Notes: a model not told the origin generated them from the letters alone. DNA of 64,000 nt from Lysobacter arvi (GCA_031216755.1 JARUHG010000003.1:1-64000), one strand, 5' to 3'. Numbered from the stretch's first letter, positions 36,590-47,408 are shown. Made by a program: numbers and translations.

Positions 36590-37726
36590 ATGGCGGGCAT
36601 CACCATTGGCGTGGCAGGCGAAACCGCAAGCGGCGAGCGCCGCGTCGCACTCACGCCCGAAACCTGCAGGAAACTAGTGGCCCGCGGCGCACGCGTACGC
36701 GTGCAGCGTGGCGCGGGCCGGCTGTCGTCGTTCACCGATGAGGCGTACGCGCAGGCCGGTGCCGAACTCGTCGACGGCGCCGCAGCCGCGTTGCGCGACG
36801 CCGATGTCGTGCTGTGCGTGCAATCGCCCTCGTCGCCGACGTTGATGAGCCTGCGCAAGGGAGCGGCGCTGGTCGGCCTGCTCGCGCCACAGGTCGACGC
36901 CGCACGCGCCGAAGCGATCAACGCGCGAAACCTGCTCGCCTTCCCGCTCGAACGCCTCCCGCGCACGACACGCGCGCAGGCGATGGACGTGCTCAGTTCG
37001 CAGGCCGGCATGGCCGGCTACAAGGCGGTGCTGATCGCCGCACAGCTGGCGCCGCGTTTCTTCCCGATGCTCACCACGGCCGCCGGCACGATCCGGCCGT
37101 CTAAGGTGCTCATCGTCGGCGCGGGCGTCGCCGGTTTGCAGGCGATCGCCACGGCCAAGCGCCTGGGCGCGCAGGTCGAAGGGTTCGACGTGCGCCCGGA
37201 AACGCGCGAGCAGATCGAATCGCTCGGCGGACGCTTCCTCGACCTGGGCGTCAGCGCGGCAGGCGAAGGCGGCTACGCGCGCGCGCTCACCGACGAGGAA
37301 CGCGCCGAACAGCAGCGCCGCCTCGCCGAACACCTCAGGAACGTCGACGTCATCGTCTGCACCGCCGCGGTGCCGGGCCGCCCCGCGCCGAAGATCGTCA
37401 CGGCCGCGATGGTCGCCGGCATGCGCCCGGGCAGCGTGATCGTCGACCTCGCCGCGGAAACCGGCGGCAACTGCGAACTGACCCGCCCGGGCGAGACCGT
37501 CGACAGCGGCGGCGTCACGATCGCCGGGCCGCTCAACCTCGCCAGCATGGGCGCGGTGCACGCCAGCGAGATGTACGCGCGCAACGTGCTCAATTTCGTG
37601 AGCCTCTTCGTCACCGAAGAGGCCTCGCGCGAAGGCCGCCTGGCCCTCGACTGGGACGACGAACTGCTGGCGAAAACGGTGTGGCCGGAGCGGGTGGCGG
37701 CGCCGGTGGCCGCGGCAGCGACGTAG
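36590..37726 (+). CDS. pntAa: NAD(P) transhydrogenase subunit alpha part 1
   Basis: The NAD(H)-binding (dI) domain of the alpha subunit, cytoplasmic, 378 residues, normal for the split form. Features: AGETASGERRVALTPETCRKLV, the RQD-loop region with DVLSSQAGMAGYKAVLIAA, the Rossmann loop VLIVGAGVAGLQAIATAKRLGAQVEGFD, and SVIVDLAAETGGNCELT. GGGGAG precedes the ATG. It is on the plus strand after the sigma/anti-sigma/DUF3106 genes, while pntAb-pntB are on the minus strand about 1.8 kb away, so assembly of the complex depends on two promoters. Confidence 0.96.
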   Translation: MAGITIGVAGETASGERRVALTPETCRKLVARGARVRVQRGAGRLSSFTDEAYAQAGAELVDGAAAALRDADVVLCVQSPSSPTLMSLRKGAALVGLLAPQVDAARAEAINARNLLAFPLERLPRTTRAQAMDVLSSQAGMAGYKAVLIAAQLAPRFFPMLTTAAGTIRPSKVLIVGAGVAGLQAIATAKRLGAQVEGFDVRPETREQIESLGGRFLDLGVSAAGEGGYARALTDEERAEQQRRLAEHLRNVDVIVCTAAVPGRPAPKIVTAAMVAGMRPGSVIVDLAAETGGNCELTRPGETVDSGGVTIAGPLNLASMGAVHASEMYARNVLNFVSLFVTEEASREGRLALDWDDELLAKTVWPERVAAPVAAAAT

Positions 37727-38425
37727 GTAGCGCTGCGCCGAACCGTTGGTGCGTCGATCCGCAACGTCGACGCCAACTCAATACAGCTTCTGGCGATGCC
37801 TGGATCGGGCGCGCGTTGTTTTGTTGTTGCTGTTTCTGTCGAACAGTCGCGACTAGCCCCGAAGGGCGCCGCACAGGGCGTGCGGCGTTGAGCGTTGAGC
37901 CATGGAGTGAGGGCGATGCGGCTTTCGATCCACCGGCTCGCGCATCGCCCGAACGCCCGCGCGGCCTAACGGGTCGCGAACGCGCGTTCCGCTTGCGATC
38001 GTGGAATGGGAGTGTTGGGAAGCCACCCTTCCTCCCGCCTACTTTTGACCGAAGGGAATCCTGTCGGACTTTGGGCAAGCCAGGAAAATCGACCCGAGCA
38101 CCACAGGCGATCGGAAGCTTCGCGTGTGATTCTTCTTTGCTCGTGAACCGTTGCGGGAAAGCGCCGAAAGCCCTGGATGTTCGGCTTCGCCGAAGTGAAG
38201 CGCGAGCCCGTATTCGCCGGAATGACGAGCAATCGCCAGGGCGATGGCACCGGCAAGACCAAGATGGATCCCAGCTTTCGCTGGAATGACGGTGTGGTGC
38301 GTCGCCGACACAAGTGCCCATTCAATACGGGCTGATTCCCGGCCTTCACCCGGATGATGGCGCTGGCGCCGGGATGACCGGGGAGTCGATCGGCCGGGCA
38401 AGCGCTCGCCCGGACGGCGGCGAAC
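37727..38425. other. 700-bp gene-free, repeat-containing stretch
   Basis: No gene is convincing here. It contains a hairpin GCCGCAC/GTGCGGC near 37870, and a string of units ending in GATGAC/AATGAC from 38211. The open frames (for example 37681-38289 plus) have mixed composition and no family signature. The composition and phrases such as TAGCCCCGAAGGGCG resemble long dispersed repeats in Xanthomonas and Lysobacter genomes; that comparison is from memory. Confidence 0.6.
38211..38384. repeat. Dispersed repeat, CAGCTTTCGCTGGAATGAC units
   Basis: Units TATTCGCCGGAATGACG (38211-38227), AAGATGGATCCCAGCTTTCGCTGGAATGACG (38261-38291) and GGCGCTGGCGCCGGGATGACC (about 38361-38381) share the hairpin-plus-GATGAC layout of 32931-33004. 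It is the clearest part of the 37.7-38.4 kb gap. Confidence 0.7.
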
Positions 38426-40693
38426 TCAGCGGGTCGCCGCGGCGCGGTCGAGGTGACGCTTCACCTGGCGCATCGCTTCATCGAAGGCCGTGCGCTCCGC
38501 GCCGATGGTCAGGCGGCCGACACCCGCCACCGCGGCCAGCTCCTCGGCCGAGGCGACCAGCACGCGCAGGCCACGGCGGTTCACCAGCAGGTAGCGCGAG
38601 GTGAGCGGGCTCAGCCAGGCGACCTTCACGGCGGTGCTCTCGCCTTCGACGTTGGTCATGCGCAGCCAGTCGCCGACTTCCAGCGTGCGCATGCGCTCGG
38701 CCAGGAGCGGATCGTGGCGAACGCCATCGTTTCCGCCGGCCAGCCACAGGCGACGCTCGGCTTCGCCGACCTCGTCTTCGGGCATGGCGTCGGGCGCGAC
38801 CGGGCACTTGCGGCGCGGCGTGTCCGGCGTGGCCAGCGCGCGCACCAGACCGGCCATGCCGTGCTGCGCCGCGCTGTCGTCCAGGCCCGAACTCGCCAGG
38901 CATTCGATGATCGCCGGCTGCAGCGCCAGCAACTGGTCGGCGAGTTCGCGACCGCGGCCTTCGCGCGCGAGGCGGTCGGCCATCACCAGCGCATCGCCGA
39001 GCGCGATCGCTTCGGCATGGCGACGCTGGTCGGTGTTCTCGCGCAGCAGCGTCTGCACCACGTGGTGGCGCCACGGCATCGCGAGGAAGTCCGCCACGGC
39101 CTGCGTCAGCGTCGATTCGGTCAGGCGCTCTTCCAGCGCCGACTCGGCCTGCGCGCGCGCGGCGCCGAGGCGTTCGCGGCCGTACGTGGCCTTGGCGGCG
39201 CGCTGCTCCTGCAGTTCGAAGCGGCGGCGCTGCTGCGCCAGCACGGCATCGAGTTCGGCGTGCGCCAGTTCGAAGACGGCCAGGTCTTCGTTGTAATCGG
39301 CAACGATGCGCTGCGAAATTTCGGTGGCACGGTCGAGCAGCTCGCGATCCTGCGGCGTCTCCCCGTCATTGCCCTCGCAGGCTTCGGTGATGGCGTCGAG
39401 CAGACGGCGCGCCGGGTGTTCGCGCTTCACGAACACGGCGTTGTCGGTGAGCGCGACCTTGACGTACGGCAGCACCAGGCGCGCGTACAGGCGGCGCGCG
39501 CGGTCCTGCAGCGCGTTGTGGCGGAACAGCGAGTCGAAGAGCATCGCGACCAGGTCGATCGCGTCCTCTTCCTCTGGACTGAAGCACGCCTGGTCGGGAT
39601 TGAGGCCGAGGCGGCGCGCACCGTCCTGCAGATGGTCGCGGATGGTTTCACCCAGACGACCGGTCACCGCGAGCGCGCGCGCGAACGCATCCGGCGGTTC
39701 GGCCTGCAGCAGCGAGGCGACGTTGAGGATCTCGTCCACGCGCATTTCGCGACGCTGCATCACCGGACGCTCGGGCGCATGCCCGCCGGTGGCGACGTCG
39801 CCACGCGAGATCGACTCGCGCCACGCGTGGAGCTGGCTGCGCAACTGCGCCAGTTCCTGCGCCATCGCGGCGATGTCCTGCTGCGACATCGGCGGACCGG
39901 ATGGGCGCGCAGCCGGCTCGCCGACCATGCCCGGCCCGGCCCCGTAACCGCCCGGGGCGCCGTAGCCGTCCTGCGGTGCGTAGCCGCCGTAACCACCGCT
40001 GGGTGCGACGGTCTCTGCACCGCGGCGGAGGTCCTCGACCGGGCGCGGCGCCATGGGCGCGCCGTAGCCCGAGCTGCCCAGCAGCGCGTTGATGCGCGCG
40101 TAGAGATCGCCGAGCAGGCGGATCAGTTCGGTTTCGTAATGGCGGAACAGCCGGCCACGCAGCGTGTCGGGCACCTGCGCGTCCTGCAGCGTCTGCGAGA
40201 ACGCGGTGACCAGGCGCTCGGGGCCGACCGGGTTGAGCCCCGCCGGCACGCGCAATGCGTCGGAAAGCACCAGCAGGCGGCTCTGCAACGTATCCAGCGG
40301 GCGGGCGAAACGCGCCACCAGCGATTCGTTGAGGCGGCCGCTGGCCAGTTCGTACTCCAGTTGCTGTTCGTCCAGCAGGCGCAGCGGAACCTCGCCGCCG
40401 CTGCGGATGCGCAGGGCGCGGAAGTCGTCGAAGGCCTGCGCGATCTGCTGGCGGTACTTCATGACGTGCGTGGCCTGGTGCTGGCGCAGCACCCACAACG
40501 CCGCCTGTTCCTCGTAATGATTGGTCTTGCCGTCGCCCTTGAGCATGGCGACCTTGAGTGCGTCTTCGACCGGCCCATACAGCGTGCCCGGCAGGCCGCC
40601 GAGGACCTCCAGGGAGACACGCTTGATTTCCTCGAGCACGCGCAAGGGATCGGTACGCGTGGCTTGAGCGACGCCGTGCGGGTAGCCGGACAC
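38426..40693 (-). CDS. DUF1631-like large cytoplasmic protein
   Basis: A 755-residue, mostly helical protein with DUF1631-like features: a conserved helical N-terminal part (LRVLEEIKRVSLEVLGGLPGTLYGPVEDALKVAM), a low-complexity central part rich in G/Y/P (about residues 265-325) and a C-terminal half of helices with a small beta end (WLSPLTSRYLLVNRRGLRVLVASAEELA), reminiscent of PilZ-like folds. Function is not known. The frame is open 36 codons upstream, but the GTG at 40693 has a perfectly placed AGGGGA and is preferred; upstream lies no other good start. It diverges from the nitroreductase gene at 40820. Confidence 0.83.
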   Translation of the reverse strand: MSGYPHGVAQATRTDPLRVLEEIKRVSLEVLGGLPGTLYGPVEDALKVAMLKGDGKTNHYEEQAALWVLRQHQATHVMKYRQQIAQAFDDFRALRIRSGGEVPLRLLDEQQLEYELASGRLNESLVARFARPLDTLQSRLLVLSDALRVPAGLNPVGPERLVTAFSQTLQDAQVPDTLRGRLFRHYETELIRLLGDLYARINALLGSSGYGAPMAPRPVEDLRRGAETVAPSGGYGGYAPQDGYGAPGGYGAGPGMVGEPAARPSGPPMSQQDIAAMAQELAQLRSQLHAWRESISRGDVATGGHAPERPVMQRREMRVDEILNVASLLQAEPPDAFARALAVTGRLGETIRDHLQDGARRLGLNPDQACFSPEEEDAIDLVAMLFDSLFRHNALQDRARRLYARLVLPYVKVALTDNAVFVKREHPARRLLDAITEACEGNDGETPQDRELLDRATEISQRIVADYNEDLAVFELAHAELDAVLAQQRRRFELQEQRAAKATYGRERLGAARAQAESALEERLTESTLTQAVADFLAMPWRHHVVQTLLRENTDQRRHAEAIALGDALVMADRLAREGRGRELADQLLALQPAIIECLASSGLDDSAAQHGMAGLVRALATPDTPRRKCPVAPDAMPEDEVGEAERRLWLAGGNDGVRHDPLLAERMRTLEVGDWLRMTNVEGESTAVKVAWLSPLTSRYLLVNRRGLRVLVASAEELAAVAGVGRLTIGAERTAFDEAMRQVKRHLDRAAATR

Positions 40694-40819
40694 TTCGATG
40701 TCCCCTGTTACATCATGAAGCGGAACGTGGACCGAACCTGCCGCTCGCCGGCAGTTCCCCGGCGCATAGTGGCAAGATACGACACCGTCTTGCAGGCCCA
40801 CTGTAGATAATTGTGACTG

Positions 40820-41422
40820 ATGTCGCTAAACACTTCTGACCCTCGGCAAATCGACCTGGCCCTGGCCGGCCTGGACGCCCGCCGGTCGGTGCCGCCGAAG
40901 CAGCTCGGCGAACCCGCCCCCGATCCCGACACCCTCCTGCGCCTGCTCCAGTCGGCCGTCCGCGTGCCGGACCACGGCAAACGCGTGCCCTTCCGGTTCC
41001 TGAGCTTCCGGGGCGACGCGCGGCACGCGTTCGGCGAGCGCCTGGCGGCCCGCAGCCGCGAACGCGACCCGGACGCCAGCGAGGCGGTGTACGAGAAGGA
41101 CCGGAGCCGATTCTCGCATGCCCCGCTGGTCGTGGCCGTGATCGCGCAGCTCGGTCCGGACGAAAAGATTCCTGAATCCGAGCGCTTCTCGACCGCCTCC
41201 TGCGTCTGCTTCGCCCTGCTCCAGGCCGCCCAGGCGCTGGGCTTCGCCGGCATCTGGCTGACCGGGTGGCTCGCCTACGACGTCGAGGTCGCCCGCTGGC
41301 TCGGCCTGGGCGAACACGAGCGGGTCGTCGGCTACATCCACCTGGGCACGCCGAAGCTCGACGCGCCCGAGCGCGAACGCCCCGATCCGCGCGAACTGCT
41401 GACCGAATGGACGCCGGCATGA
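40820..41422 (+). CDS. Nitroreductase family protein (YdjA-like)
   Basis: A 200-residue FMN-dependent oxidoreductase. RRSVPPKQLGEPAPDPDTLLRLLQSAVRVPDHGKRVPFRFL and the late LLQAAQALGFAGIWLTGW with GYIHLGTPK are the nitroreductase FMN-binding segments, and the compact length is like YdjA-type members. Natural substrate is not known. Its stop overlaps the start of the exonuclease gene by 4 bp. It diverges from the DUF1631-like gene. Confidence 0.92.
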   Translation: MSLNTSDPRQIDLALAGLDARRSVPPKQLGEPAPDPDTLLRLLQSAVRVPDHGKRVPFRFLSFRGDARHAFGERLAARSRERDPDASEAVYEKDRSRFSHAPLVVAVIAQLGPDEKIPESERFSTASCVCFALLQAAQALGFAGIWLTGWLAYDVEVARWLGLGEHERVVGYIHLGTPKLDAPERERPDPRELLTEWTPA

Positions 41423-42363
41423 CCGTTTCCCTCGCCGCGCCCGACGCGACCGCACCGACGCTCTACCTGGTCGACGCGAGCATGTACGTGTTCCGCGCCT
41501 GGCATTCGATGCCCAACGAGTTCCACGACACCGACGGCTGGCCGACCAACGCCGTGCACGGCTTCGCCAGGTTCCTGCTGGAGCTGCTCGATCGCGCGCG
41601 TCCGCAGCACATCGCCATCGCGTTCGACGAGGCGCTGGATTCGTGCTTCCGCAACGCGCTCTACCCGGCCTACAAGGCCAACCGCGAGCCCGCGCCGGAG
41701 GAACTGCGGCGGCAGTTCGTGCATTGCCGCACCCTGTGCGCGGCGCTGGGCCTGGCGGTGCTCGCGCATGGCGAATACGAGGCCGACGACCTGATCGGCA
41801 GCGCGGTCGCGGCGTCGCGCGCGCATGGCTTCCGCTCGGTGATCGTCTCGGCCGACAAGGACCTGTCGCAGCTGCTGGGCGATCACGACGAGCAGTGGGA
41901 CTTCGCCAAGGGCCAGCGCTGGGGCGCGGCGGGCGTGCCCGAACGCCACGGCGTGCTCGCGCACCAGATCGCCGACTACCTCGCGCTCACGGGCGACGCG
42001 GTGGACAACATCCCGGGCGTACCCGGCATCGGCTCGAAGACCGCCGCCGCGCTGCTGGGGCACTTCGGCTCGCTCGACGCGCTGCTCGAGCGGGTGGAGG
42101 AAGTACCGTTCCTGCGCCTGCGCGGCGCGGCGGCCACGGCCGCGAAACTGCGCCTGCACCGCGAGCAGGCGCTGCTGTGCCGCCAGCTGACGACGATCGC
42201 GCTGGACGCACCGCTCGGCGAGACGTCGCTGCATTTCGCACGCGGCAACGCGGATGCGGCGATCCTCGGCGCGCTGTGCGATTCGCTGCGTTTCGGCCCG
42301 ATGACGCGCCGCCGGCTGTACCAGTCGGCCGGTCTCGACTTCGCTCCGTCACAGGCTCCGTAA
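41419..42363 (+). CDS. 5'-3' exonuclease (ExoIX/FEN-type)
   Basis: A 314-residue flap-endonuclease-like nuclease, equal to the 5' nuclease domain of DNA polymerase I but as a stand-alone protein. Metal-binding and helical-arch motifs are visible: LVDASMYVFRAW, AFDEALDSCFRNALYPAYKANR, YEADDLIG, SADKDLSQLL, and the helix-hairpin-helix GDAVDNIPGVPGIGSKTAAALL. The conserved acidic residues of the family are present. Start overlaps the nitroreductase stop. The role in repair or Okazaki processing is inferred from the family. Confidence 0.92.
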   Translation: MTVSLAAPDATAPTLYLVDASMYVFRAWHSMPNEFHDTDGWPTNAVHGFARFLLELLDRARPQHIAIAFDEALDSCFRNALYPAYKANREPAPEELRRQFVHCRTLCAALGLAVLAHGEYEADDLIGSAVAASRAHGFRSVIVSADKDLSQLLGDHDEQWDFAKGQRWGAAGVPERHGVLAHQIADYLALTGDAVDNIPGVPGIGSKTAAALLGHFGSLDALLERVEEVPFLRLRGAAATAAKLRLHREQALLCRQLTTIALDAPLGETSLHFARGNADAAILGALCDSLRFGPMTRRRLYQSAGLDFAPSQAP

Positions 42364-42399
42364 TAGCATCGGACGCATCGCAACGAACACCGCAGACGC

Positions 42400-42966
42400 A
42401 TGAACGCCCATCCCGCCCGACACGACGACGAACCCGTGGAAACCCTGTACGAAGGCCCGTGGCTGCGCATGTTGCGGCGCGGTCGCTGGGAGTACGTGGA
42501 GCGCACCACCGGGGACGGCATGGCGGTGATCGTCATCGCCGTCACGCCGGAGGACAAGCTGCTGTTCGTCGAGCAGTTCCGCATCCCACTGGGCGCGCCG
42601 ACCATCGAAATGCCCGCCGGCCTGGTCGGCGACAACCACGACACCGACACGCTGGAAGCCGCGGCCGGACGCGAACTGATCGAGGAAACCGGCTGGGCGG
42701 CGCAGCGCCTGGAAGTGCTGCTGGTCGGCCCGACCTCGGCCGGCATGAGCAGCGAGCGCATCGCGTTCGTGCGCGCGCGCGGACTCACGCGCGTGGGCGC
42801 CGGTGGCGGCGTCGACAACGAGAACATCACCGTGCACGAAGTCCCGCGCGCGCAGGCGCCGGCATGGCTCATGCAGAAGCAGCGCGAAGGCTACGAGCTC
42901 GACCTGAAGCTCTGGGCCGGGTTGTGGATGCTCGAGCACAACCCGGACGGCACGCCGGCGAACTGA
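42400..42966 (+). CDS. Nudix hydrolase (ADP-ribose pyrophosphatase-like)
   Basis: A 188-residue pyrophosphohydrolase. The Nudix box is GDNHDTDTLEAAAGRELIEETGW with the catalytic REx2EE core (GX5EX7REXXEEXG) at about residues 75-100, preceded by IEMPAGLV, a segment characteristic of ADP-ribose pyrophosphatase-like members. It starts 36 bp after the exonuclease gene and converges with the MFS transporter gene; a hairpin separates them. Confidence 0.92.
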   Translation: MNAHPARHDDEPVETLYEGPWLRMLRRGRWEYVERTTGDGMAVIVIAVTPEDKLLFVEQFRIPLGAPTIEMPAGLVGDNHDTDTLEAAAGRELIEETGWAAQRLEVLLVGPTSAGMSSERIAFVRARGLTRVGAGGGVDNENITVHEVPRAQAPAWLMQKQREGYELDLKLWAGLWMLEHNPDGTPAN

Positions 42967-42981
42967 GCGGCGTTCGATCGC

Positions 42982-43015
42982 CCGGGTCCCTTTCCCTCGC
43001 GGAAAAGGGACCCGG
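42982..43015. terminator. Bidirectional terminator-like hairpin
   Basis: CCGGGTCCCTTT (42982-42993) pairs perfectly with AAAGGGACCCGG (43004-43015), a 12-bp stem with a 10-nt loop, between the convergent Nudix and MFS genes. No T-run follows on either strand, so termination efficiency is unclear. Confidence 0.5.
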
Positions 43016-43025
43016 TGCGCGCGCA

Positions 43026-44438
43026 TCACTCGCGCATGTCTTCCAGTTCGACGCCGCGCGTTTCACGCACCGCCTTGAGCACGAACGCCAGCGAAAGCAG
43101 CGCGAACGCGGCGTACAGGCCGTAGGCGAAACTCAGGCCGATTTCCGCCAGCGACGGGAAGCTCACCGTGATGGCGAAGTTCGCCAGCCACTGCGCCGAT
43201 GCGGCCACCGCCAGCGCGATCGCGCGGATGCGGTTGGGGAACATTTCGCCCAGCAGCACCCACACCATCGGCCCCCAGCTCAGCCCGAAGAACACCACGT
43301 ACGCGTTCGCCGAAACCAGCGCGACCATGTTCCAGCGTTGCGGCAGCGACAGCGTCGCACCGCTGCCGGTGGCCTGCGCGAAGCACAACGCCATCAGGCC
43401 CAGCGTCACGGTCATGCCCACCGAACCGATCACCAGCAGCGGCTTGCGCCCGATGCGGTCGACCAGCGCGATGGCGAGCAACGTCACCAGGACGTTCACG
43501 ATCGAGGTCACCACCGTGATGGTGAACGCGTCGGCTTCGCTGAAGCCCACCGAGTGCCACAGCGTCGAGCTGTAGTAGAAGATCACGTTGATGCCGACCG
43601 CCTGCTGGAACACCGAGAGCGCGATGCCGACCCACACCACCGGCAGCAGCCCGAACCGCCTACCGCGCAGATCGCGCAGGCGCGGTCGCACTTCGCTGGC
43701 GAGGCTGCGCCGGATGTCGTCCAGCTTCTGCTCCAGCACCGGGCCGTCGCCGAGTCCGAGCATCTGGCGCAACACGGCGCGGGCTTCGTCGATGCGGCCC
43801 TTCGCGACCAGGTGCCGCGGCGACTCGGGCACGCCGAGCACCAGCGTGCCGTAGATCAGCGCCGGGACCGTCGCGACCAGGAACATCCAGCGCCACGCCT
43901 CCAGCCCGAGCCAGGCGGGCCTGGCCGCGCCGCCGAATACGCCGGCGATCCACGCATCGCTGAGCAGCGCGGCGAAGATGCCCAGCACGATCGCGAGCTG
44001 CTGCAGGGAGCCCAGGCGTCCGCGCACGTGCGCGGGCGAGACTTCGGCGATGTACGCCGGCGCGATCACCGACGCCACGCCGATGCCCACGCCGCCGACG
44101 AAGCGCCACGCGATCAGGTCCCACAGTCCGACGACGAGCCCGGATCCGAGCGCGCTCGCCGCCAGCAGCACGGCGGCGATCTGCATCGTGCGCACGCGGC
44201 CCCACCGGTCCGCGACCGGACCGGCGTACCACGCGCCCAGCGCCGCGCCGAGCAGCGCGCAGGACACGGCGAAGCCGATGCGCGCCGCGTCCAGTGCGAA
44301 GGCGCCGCGCACCGCGTCGACCGCGCCGTTGATCACGGCCGAATCGAAACCGAACAGGAAGCCGCCCATCGCGGCGGCCAGGGAAACCAGCACCACGCGC
44401 GAAGTGGCGTGCGGCTGGGCATGCATCGTCGTATCCAT
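43026..44438 (-). CDS. Sugar porter MFS transporter
   Basis: A 470-residue inner-membrane transporter of the sugar porter type with twelve helices. Signature motifs are visible: GFLFGFDSAVINGA in helix 1, DRWGRVRTM (loop 2-3), the repeat DRIGRKPLL (loop 8-9), PESPRHLVAKGR (loop 6-7) and QQAVGINVIFYYS in helix 7, which is the sugar-contacting segment. A likely proton symporter for a monosaccharide; the substrate cannot be told. The ATG at 44438 has GGAGAG nearby. A hairpin (44450-44468) lies directly upstream of the start; it could be the terminator of pip or a leader structure. Confidence 0.93.
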   Translation of the reverse strand: MDTTMHAQPHATSRVVLVSLAAAMGGFLFGFDSAVINGAVDAVRGAFALDAARIGFAVSCALLGAALGAWYAGPVADRWGRVRTMQIAAVLLAASALGSGLVVGLWDLIAWRFVGGVGIGVASVIAPAYIAEVSPAHVRGRLGSLQQLAIVLGIFAALLSDAWIAGVFGGAARPAWLGLEAWRWMFLVATVPALIYGTLVLGVPESPRHLVAKGRIDEARAVLRQMLGLGDGPVLEQKLDDIRRSLASEVRPRLRDLRGRRFGLLPVVWVGIALSVFQQAVGINVIFYYSSTLWHSVGFSEADAFTITVVTSIVNVLVTLLAIALVDRIGRKPLLVIGSVGMTVTLGLMALCFAQATGSGATLSLPQRWNMVALVSANAYVVFFGLSWGPMVWVLLGEMFPNRIRAIALAVAASAQWLANFAITVSFPSLAEIGLSFAYGLYAAFALLSLAFVLKAVRETRGVELEDMRE

Positions 44439-44567
44439 CGTCTCTCCGGGGCGCCCGCAGTGGGCGCCGTGCGCGGCGATTGTCGTCGGCCGCGCGCGTT
44501 TGGCGAGGCGTGAATACGTATGCATGCCCCGGAGCCGGCCGGCTTGGCCCCGGACGCGAAGAAAAAG

Positions 44568-46295
<1,728 letters not shown>

Positions 46296-46317
46296 GCGTC
46301 ACCCGGTTGTGTTTTCG

Positions 46318-46349
46318 AAATGGGCCCGCCATGCGGGCCCATTTCTTTT
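46318..46349 (+). terminator. Rho-independent terminator of the Ax21-like gene
   Basis: A perfect 12-bp stem AAATGGGCCCGC (46318-46329)/GCGGGCCCATTT (46333-46344) with loop CAT, followed by CTTTT. It lies 23 bp after the stop at 46295 and also precedes the prmC stop on the other strand, so it can be bidirectional. Confidence 0.85.
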
Positions 46350-46404
46350 CCGCTCCGCGCCGCGACGGCGGGCCGGCGTTTCGACGAGGCGCCGTGGGGG
46401 CCGC

Positions 46405-47271
46405 TCAATGGCGACCGAGCGTCACCCGATCGCGCGCTTCCCAATCGCGCACCGTCTCGATCGCCTCGAACCCCGCGCGAGCGAACACCTGCCGGACCGC
46501 CTCGCCCTGATCCCAACCGTGCTCGACCAGCAACCAGCCGCCCGCGCGAAGGTGCGCCGGCGCCGCCGCGGCGATGCGCCGGATGTCGTCGAGTCCATCC
46601 GGTCCGGAGGAAAGCGCACCCGCGGGTTCGAAGCGCAGGTCGCCCTGGCGCAGATGCGCGTCGTCGTCCGCGATGTACGGCGGATTGCTGGCGATGAGAT
46701 CGAAACGCTCGCCGGCCAGCGGCGCGAACCAGTCGCCTTCGCGGAACTGCACGCGCGACAGCCCCAGCGCCTCCGCGTTGGCCCGGGCGACGGCGAGCGC
46801 GGCCGCGCTGGCGTCGGTGGCCACGACCTGCGCCAGCGGCCGTTCCAGGGCGATCGCCAGTGCGATGGCCCCGGTTCCGGTACCGAGGTCCGCCACCCGC
46901 AGGACGGCGCCCTCCGGCAGGCGATCCAGCGCCAGTTCCACCAGCCGTTCCGTTTCCGGACGCGGGATCAACGTCGCCGGCGTGACGGCCAGATCGAACC
47001 GCCAGAAACCGCGCCGGCCGATCAGGTAGGCGACCGGCTCGCCGGCCAGCCGCCGGTCCACCAAGCGCTCGAATTCGGCGACCGGGCCGGCGGGCGGGAC
47101 GTCGTCCCGGTGCACGTACAGCCACGTCGTGCCGACGCCCAGCGCATGGGCCAGCAGGCGCTCCGCTTCGGCGCGGGCCTCGTCGCCGGGCAACCGGCTC
47201 GTGGCCTCGGCCAGCAGGCGGCCGACGGTCGCCGGTTCTGCGGGGGCGTCGCTGGGAAGGGGTTCGTGCAT
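46405..47271 (-). CDS. prmC: Peptide chain release factor N5-glutamine methyltransferase PrmC
   Basis: Methylates the glutamine of the GGQ motif of release factors 1 and 2. The 288-residue protein has the N-terminal helical domain, the SAM fold [20 protein letters not shown] and the active-site [10 protein letters not shown]. The start at 47271 (MHEPLPSD) fits; the longer frame adds a basic stretch. Usually adjacent to prfA; here it is 36 kb away and alone, diverging from ahpC. Confidence 0.96.
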   Translation of the reverse strand: MHEPLPSDAPAEPATVGRLLAEATSRLPGDEARAEAERLLAHALGVGTTWLYVHRDDVPPAGPVAEFERLVDRRLAGEPVAYLIGRRGFWRFDLAVTPATLIPRPETERLVELALDRLPEGAVLRVADLGTGTGAIALAIALERPLAQVVATDASAAALAVARANAEALGLSRVQFREGDWFAPLAGERFDLIASNPPYIADDDAHLRQGDLRFEPAGALSSGPDGLDDIRRIAAAAPAHLRAGGWLLVEHGWDQGEAVRQVFARAGFEAIETVRDWEARDRVTLGRH

Positions 47272-47371
47272 GGCGCATTCTCGCGTGCGGCCGGGGCTTC
47301 CGGCAGCCCTTGCACGGCGGCGCGACACCCGCATGTCGAATGGATGCGGATTCTATCGGTCCGCCGCAACC

Positions 47372-47386
47372 ATAGACATTTGCTAT
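47372..47386 (+). promoter_or_regulatory. OxyR half-box pair upstream of ahpC
   Basis: ATAG at 47372-47375 and CTAT at 47383-47386, separated by exactly seven bases, matching the OxyR core ATAG-N7-CTAT. A second pair expected seven bases downstream is poor (ATTC and CAAC). The pair lies just upstream of a promoter-like sequence (47409-47437), the usual place for OxyR activation, and oxyR is three genes on. Confidence 0.65.
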
Positions 47387-47408
47387 CGGATCAATTCCAT
47401 CAATCAAC

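Noticed and set aside
37681-38289. 202-codon plus-strand frame in the 37.7 kb gap
   Set aside because: Starts inside pntAa, no signal or family, passes through repeat DNA.
44450-44468. Hairpin GGCGCCC/GGGCGCC before the MFS gene as a riboswitch
   Set aside because: Too small and simple; could equally be the end of pip transcription.
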